Shown here: one piece after another, positions 60,708 through 64,000 of the stretch
Numbering within the stretch: position 1 is the first letter of the stretch
Layout: each line of letters opens with the position of its first letter
Assembly: GCA_041568735.1 (NCBI GenBank)
Contig: JBFFZG010000001.1
Location: 4,583 to 68,582, forward strand
Origin: WTJY01 sp041568735
GTDB lineage: Bacteria; Chloroflexota; Anaerolineae; Promineifilales; Promineifilaceae
Length of the DNA: 64,000 bases
Reading direction: 5' to 3'
The notes under the pieces: model-generated
The model's database searches: none
What the model saw: only the letters and a program-made list of their open reading frames with translations
Told to the model about the DNA's origin: nothing
Made by a program: the position numbers and the translations under genes

Positions 60708-61367
60708 ATGGCCAAATCACACTATTTCATCACCATTGCCGGCAATATCGGCGTCGGGAAATCGACCCTCGTGCAGCTCCTCTCCAGCAAATTCGGCTGG
60801 GAGCCGGTCTACGAGGCGGTGGATGAAAACCCCTACCTGACCGACTTTTACGCCGATATGAGCCGCTGGAGCTTCCAATCCCAGGTCTTTTTTCTCTCCA
60901 GACGGCTCAAACAGCACTACCAGCTGCTGCAGCGGCAGAATTCAATCATTCAGGACCGCAGTATTTACGAAGATGCGGAGATCTTCGCCCGGAATCTCTT
61001 TCTGCAGGGGGCGATGTCCCGGCGCGACTGGCAAACTTACCAGGAACTCTACGAAACCACGGTCACCCTGCTGCGCCCGCCCGATATGGTCGTCTACCTG
61101 CAGGCATCCGTGCCCACCCTCGAACGGCAGATCCGCAAGCGGGATCGGGATTTTGAAAAGTCCATTCCCACCGAATACCTGACCCGACTCAATGAGCTCT
61201 ACGAGGTCTGGATCAGCCACTTTTCCCTCAGTCCGGTGCTGACGATCAACACCGATGACCTCGATTACGTCACGTACGAAAATCACCTCGAGCAGATCTG
61301 GATGAAAATTGAGGACAAGCTTCGGGGGCGGGATTTCCTGCGCCTGGGCCGTGGGGGTCCGGATTAG
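60708..61367 (+). CDS. Deoxynucleoside kinase (dNK/dGK-dCK family)
   Basis: 219 residues from ATG 60708; the same frame is open far upstream, but that part overlaps the enoyl-CoA hydratase gene in another frame and has no family match. P-loop is G12-N-I-G-V-G-K-S-T20. The D-R-S motif is in I-I-Q-D-R-S-I-Y-E-D, followed by the lid R-x-x-K-R-D-R-D. It phosphorylates deoxynucleosides for salvage. The D-x-Y (E-N-P-Y-L-T-D-F-Y) motif fits the bacterial dAK/dGK type. Confidence 0.92.
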   Translation: MAKSHYFITIAGNIGVGKSTLVQLLSSKFGWEPVYEAVDENPYLTDFYADMSRWSFQSQVFFLSRRLKQHYQLLQRQNSIIQDRSIYEDAEIFARNLFLQGAMSRRDWQTYQELYETTVTLLRPPDMVVYLQASVPTLERQIRKRDRDFEKSIPTEYLTRLNELYEVWISHFSLSPVLTINTDDLDYVTYENHLEQIWMKIEDKLRGRDFLRLGRGGPD

Positions 61368-61387
61368 GCTTTGGAAGGCGGGGGATT

Positions 61388-61882
61388 TCAGCCGGGGAAG
61401 CGGCCGTGACGGCGGATGTAGGCGGTTAAGCCTCCGGCGTCGATAATATCGGCCGCGAACGGCGCCAGCGGCGGCAGGGGGATGACGTCCCCATCCGATC
61501 GAGTCAGCGTGCCGGCGGCCAGATCCAGCTGAATTTCCTCACCATCCTCGAGCAGGTCGGCCAGTTCGGGAGATTCGAGGACCGGCAGCCCGAGGTTGAT
61601 CGCGTTGCGAAAAAAGATGCGGGCGTAGCTGTGGGCGATGATGGCTCCAATTCGCCGGCGGCGGAGGGCTTCGGGGGCGTATTCGCGGGAAGAGCCGCAG
61701 CCGAAATTGGGACCGGCAACGATGAGATCTCCCGGTTGGCCTTCTCGAGCGAATTCCGGCCGGGCTTCCACGAAGGCGTAATCCCCGACATCCTCCCCCT
61801 CCGGGAGCATGAAGGGCGCATAGCGGCCGGGGACGATCTGATCGGTGTCGATATCCGCGCCGAATTTCCAGACACGAGCCAT
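61388..61882 (-). CDS. leuD: 3-isopropylmalate dehydratase small subunit (LeuD-type)
   Basis: 164 residues from ATG 61882 (GGAGGTGA 6 nt ahead). Swivel domain of the aconitase superfamily: D-I-D-T-D-Q-I-V-P, N-F-G-C-G-S-S-R-E-Y-A-P and I-I-A-H-S-Y-A-R-I-F-F-R-N-A-I-N-L-G-L-P. The short length is the archaeal/thermophile-type LeuD. It pairs with the large subunit at 62.6 kb, but a MerR-type gene lies between them. Homoaconitase or a related hydro-lyase cannot be excluded from sequence alone. Confidence 0.9.
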   Translation of the reverse strand: MARVWKFGADIDTDQIVPGRYAPFMLPEGEDVGDYAFVEARPEFAREGQPGDLIVAGPNFGCGSSREYAPEALRRRRIGAIIAHSYARIFFRNAINLGLPVLESPELADLLEDGEEIQLDLAAGTLTRSDGDVIPLPPLAPFAADIIDAGGLTAYIRRHGRFPG

Positions 61883-61917
61883 AGAGATCACCTCCGTCAA
61901 AGCAAATCCGCTTCCCG

Positions 61918-62532
61918 TCACACCGTCTGCTGATAGACGCGGGCGACGGCGAGATGGACTTCGTTGAGGAGCAGGTTAATGCGGCGAACCATGTTGACCG
62001 TCGTGTCCGGCCGGACCTTCATCCCCTTCGGCAGTTCGAGGGCGACTTCCATAAGCGTGTCGCGGAAAAACAACATCGCTTCCAGGGCCTGATTGAGCGG
62101 CAGCCCCTGGGCCAGGTTCAATCGGCCGTACTCCTCCCCGATCAGACGAGCTTCTTCGAGATAATGGCTGGCCTCCTCGCCGTTGGCCAGGTACTGCAGC
62201 GTCAACCCCATGAGCTGCCGGCCGAGCTGCCGGTGCGCGATTCGCCCTTCTTCGCTGATCCGGCTCATCCAGCTGGGTCCGCTCGCGGCCGTCAGCTCTT
62301 TCCGGGTGCGGTTGATGGCATTTTCCGACCAGGCCTTTTCCAGGGGTTGGCCCGACCGCCGGCCGTGGCGGCGATCGCGAAATTGTTCGATATCCTCCGG
62401 CGAAAAACGGCGGTGGCCACCGGGTGTGACCAGGACCGGAATTTCCCCTTTGTCGGCCCAGCGCCGGAGCGTACTCGTGTGCACGTCGAGCAAGGCTGCC
62501 GCATCTTTTAAAGTCAGCCAGGATTTCATCAC
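61918..62532 (-). CDS. MerR/BldC-type regulator with helical C-terminal domain
   Basis: 204 residues. N-terminal winged HTH of the BldC/MerR type: W-L-T-L-K-D-A-A-A-L-L-D-V-H-T-S-T-L-R-R-W-A-D-K-G and T-P-G-G-H-R-R-F. The C-terminal part (about 90-200) is all helical (H-R-Q-L-G-R-Q-L-M-G-L, then R-L-N-L-A-Q-G-L-P-L-N-Q-A-L-E-A-M), recalling the RsbRD-type sensory domain. It sits between leuC (86 nt) and leuD (35 nt), so it is probably in the same transcript and may regulate it. Confidence 0.82.
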   Translation of the reverse strand: MMKSWLTLKDAAALLDVHTSTLRRWADKGEIPVLVTPGGHRRFSPEDIEQFRDRRHGRRSGQPLEKAWSENAINRTRKELTAASGPSWMSRISEEGRIAHRQLGRQLMGLTLQYLANGEEASHYLEEARLIGEEYGRLNLAQGLPLNQALEAMLFFRDTLMEVALELPKGMKVRPDTTVNMVRRINLLLNEVHLAVARVYQQTV

Positions 62533-62618
62533 AGACCCTTATTGGCAATGGATTCCACGCGCCTAGTATATCAGACCGGCCGCCGATAAACACACCGGAT
62601 GGCGTGGGATCCAATGGC

Positions 62619-63863
62619 TCAGCCCGCCCGGTCCGGCAGATCTCTCGGATCGGTAATTCGCCCGGTCAACGCCGTCGCGGCCGCCACGGCGGGGGAAGCC
62701 AGGTAGATCTGCGACTCCGGATGGCCCATGCGCCCCTTAAAATTCCGGTTGCCGGTGGAGAGGCAGACATCGCCCTCCCCCAGGGTTCCCTGATGGCGTC
62801 CCATGCAGGGGCCGCAGCCGGGGGTAGTCAAGGTCACCCCGGCCGCCAGGAGGGTGTTCAGCGTCCCATCGGCGGCGGCTCGCTGCAGTTCCCGACTGCT
62901 GGCCGGCGTCAGGATCATGCGCAGACCGGGCGCCAGGGAGCGGCCGGCCAGGATCTGCGCCGCCGCCCGCATGTCTTCGTAGCGTCCATTGGTGCAGGTC
63001 CCCAGGAAGACAACGTCGACCGACCGGCCGGCTACCGAGCTGATATCGACGACATCATCGACCCGATTTGGAATGGCGACCTGGGGTTCCAGGCCCGCCA
63101 GCGAAACGGCAATTTCCTGCCGGACTTCAGCACCTTCATCGACGGTCAGCCAGGCCGGGGTTGGCAAGCTATCCTCCGCGGCGGCCGGTGGAAAGAGACC
63201 GGCCTTGGCCCCCAGTTCCACCGCCATGCTGGCGATGGTCTGCCGTCCAGGCAGCGGCAGCCAGTCCAATCCGAGGTACTCGATGGCGGCATAGGTCGCC
63301 CCATCCAGGCCGAGCTTCCGGGCCAAAAATAGGGCCAGGTCCTTGGCATCGACTCCCGGCTGAAAACGGCCGGAGACGCGAATCCGGATGGTCTCTGGGA
63401 CCCGCAGCCAGGTGCGGCCGGTTCCCATCGCCACAGCAATATCGGTCGAGCCCATGCCGGTGCCGAACGCGCCCACCGCCCCGTAGCTGGTGGAATGCGA
63501 ATCGGAGCCAATGATGACCCGCCCCGGCCGGGCGATTGCTTCCTCGACGAGCACCTGGTGGCAGATGCCGCGGCCAACTTCAAACAGGCGCACCCCTTCT
63601 TCTCGGGCGAACTGCCGGATGAGATTCTGGCTCTGGGCCACCGGGACCGACGAGGCCGGGGCCACGTGATCGATGACCAGGACGACCTGCTCCGGATCGG
63701 CCACGTGAGGGACGCCGAGCTGGTCCCGCATGATCTTAATGATAGCCGGACTCAGGGAGTCATGCGCCATGATCACATCCGGGCGGACGGTGACCAGGTC
63801 ACCGGGCCTGACGGGACGGCCGGCGGCCCGGCTGAGAATTTTTTCGGTTAATGTCTGGAACAT
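62619..63863 (-). CDS. leuC: 3-isopropylmalate dehydratase large subunit (LeuC-type)
   Basis: 414 residues, archaeal-type LeuC length. Start M-F-Q-T-L-T-E-K-I-L-S-R-A-A-G. The cluster-binding motifs are G-T-C-T-N-G-R (near 290) and P-G-C-G-P-C-M-G-R-H-Q-G (near 350), giving the three Cys ligands of the 4Fe-4S cluster. With LeuD it isomerises 2- to 3-isopropylmalate in leucine synthesis. No leuA or leuB is in the window. An inverted repeat lies immediately before its start. Confidence 0.92.
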   Translation of the reverse strand: MFQTLTEKILSRAAGRPVRPGDLVTVRPDVIMAHDSLSPAIIKIMRDQLGVPHVADPEQVVLVIDHVAPASSVPVAQSQNLIRQFAREEGVRLFEVGRGICHQVLVEEAIARPGRVIIGSDSHSTSYGAVGAFGTGMGSTDIAVAMGTGRTWLRVPETIRIRVSGRFQPGVDAKDLALFLARKLGLDGATYAAIEYLGLDWLPLPGRQTIASMAVELGAKAGLFPPAAAEDSLPTPAWLTVDEGAEVRQEIAVSLAGLEPQVAIPNRVDDVVDISSVAGRSVDVVFLGTCTNGRYEDMRAAAQILAGRSLAPGLRMILTPASSRELQRAAADGTLNTLLAAGVTLTTPGCGPCMGRHQGTLGEGDVCLSTGNRNFKGRMGHPESQIYLASPAVAAATALTGRITDPRDLPDRAG

Positions 63864-63865
63864 AT

Positions 63866-63905
63866 CTGACTCACTTTTTCAACGATCGTCCGGAAAATGA
63901 GTCAG
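63866..63905 (-). promoter_or_regulatory. Inverted repeat next to the leuC start
   Basis: Plus strand CTGACTCA (63866-63873) and TGAGTCAG (63898-63905), perfect 8-bp arms 24 nt apart; the right arm is also part of ATGAG-TCAG-CTCAT (63897-63910). One arm abuts the ATG. It could be a regulator site or an initiation-blocking hairpin. Confidence 0.4.
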
Positions 63906-63920
63906 CTCATGGGGGGGCCA

Positions 63921-63945
63921 GGGGCCAGGCGGGTGGCCTGGCCCC
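63921..63945 (-). other. GC-rich hairpin downstream of the right-edge gene
   Basis: GGGGCCAGG (63921-63929) and CCTGGCCCC (63937-63945) form a 9-bp stem. No T-run follows on the minus strand, so terminator function is weakly supported. Confidence 0.35.
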
Positions 63946-63970
63946 TTAAACAATCAGGTGGGGCCGTCTT

Positions 63971-64000
63971 TTACGGGGTCGGGGTCGGTTCGATCGGTTC
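63971..64000 (-). CDS. C-terminal tail of a protein (partial, PTPTP end)
   Basis: Reading leftward from the right edge the minus strand encodes E-P-I-E-P-T-P-T-P and stops at TAA (63971-63973). The Pro/Thr-rich tail resembles the linkers of the CAP-LysM protein in this window. Only nine residues are visible, so function cannot be given. Confidence 0.4.
   Translation of the reverse strand, partial: EPIEPTPTP

Overview
The window is 64 kb of GC-rich, tightly packed bacterial chromosome. I see about 43 protein-coding genes, two of them cut by the window edges. There are no rRNA, tRNA, CRISPR or insertion-sequence features that I can support. The mix fits a chemoheterotrophic Chloroflexota bacterium, most likely near Anaerolineae. 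The pointers are an AAA/TPR-fused class III cyclase with a zinc ribbon, a CAP-LysM surface protein with PTPTP linkers, MoxR/CoxE-like modules, GT4 glycosyltransferases, methylglyoxal synthase, SelB, and a giant acidic protein with repeated P-[DE]-W-L motifs. This assignment is an inference from gene content; an rpoC or prfB tree would settle it.

Layout. 1-2.6 kb (+): end of an alpha/beta hydrolase, a Dabb protein and a receiver-histidine kinase. 2.6-3.0 kb (-): a small DMT-type transporter. 3.3-9.2 kb (+): a phosphoglycerate-dehydrogenase-like enzyme fused to an SbnI/SerK-like (ParB-fold) serine kinase domain, then a cyclic-nucleotide-binding protein next to a cyclase/AAA/TPR protein. 9.2-15.1 kb (-): CAP-LysM protein, two tandem VWA proteins behind a MoxR ATPase, and methylglyoxal synthase. 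15.3-16.1 kb (+): NYN-domain protein. 16.2-27.0 kb (-): VOC protein, GT4, GNAT, Nudix, GMC oxidoreductase, an 843-residue protein made of two malic-enzyme modules, SelB, and a coiled-coil protein. 27.2-29.6 kb (+): two coupled GT4 genes. 29.7-34.0 kb (-): rpoC alone, without rpoB, behind a perfect consensus promoter and a long structured leader. 34.5-40.1 kb (-): xseA-xseB-ftsY-prfB (programmed +1 frameshift) followed by two coupled uncharacterised genes. 40.2-48.1 kb (-): a 2636-residue secreted amylopullulanase. 48.5-55.5 kb: rsfS (+), ndk (-), and a 1977-residue acidic TPR protein (-). 55.6-59.7 kb (-): HDAC-like deacetylase, serine esterase, TAP-like lipoprotein hydrolase. 59.9-61.4 kb (+): enoyl-CoA hydratase and deoxynucleoside kinase. 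61.4-63.9 kb (-): leuC, a MerR-type regulator and leuD, then the tail of one more gene at the right edge.

The most unusual objects are architectural. The dehydrogenase-serine kinase fusion would join two enzymes of phosphoserine metabolism in one chain. In the double malic enzyme the two modules have lost complementary active-site motifs, which suggests a covalent pseudo-dimer with one working site. The giant acidic protein carries tandem repeats and WL motifs between terminal TPRs. The free-standing rpoC has a terminator-like hairpin between its promoter and its coding region. Several transcription units end in clear intrinsic terminators, so operon boundaries can be read with some confidence.
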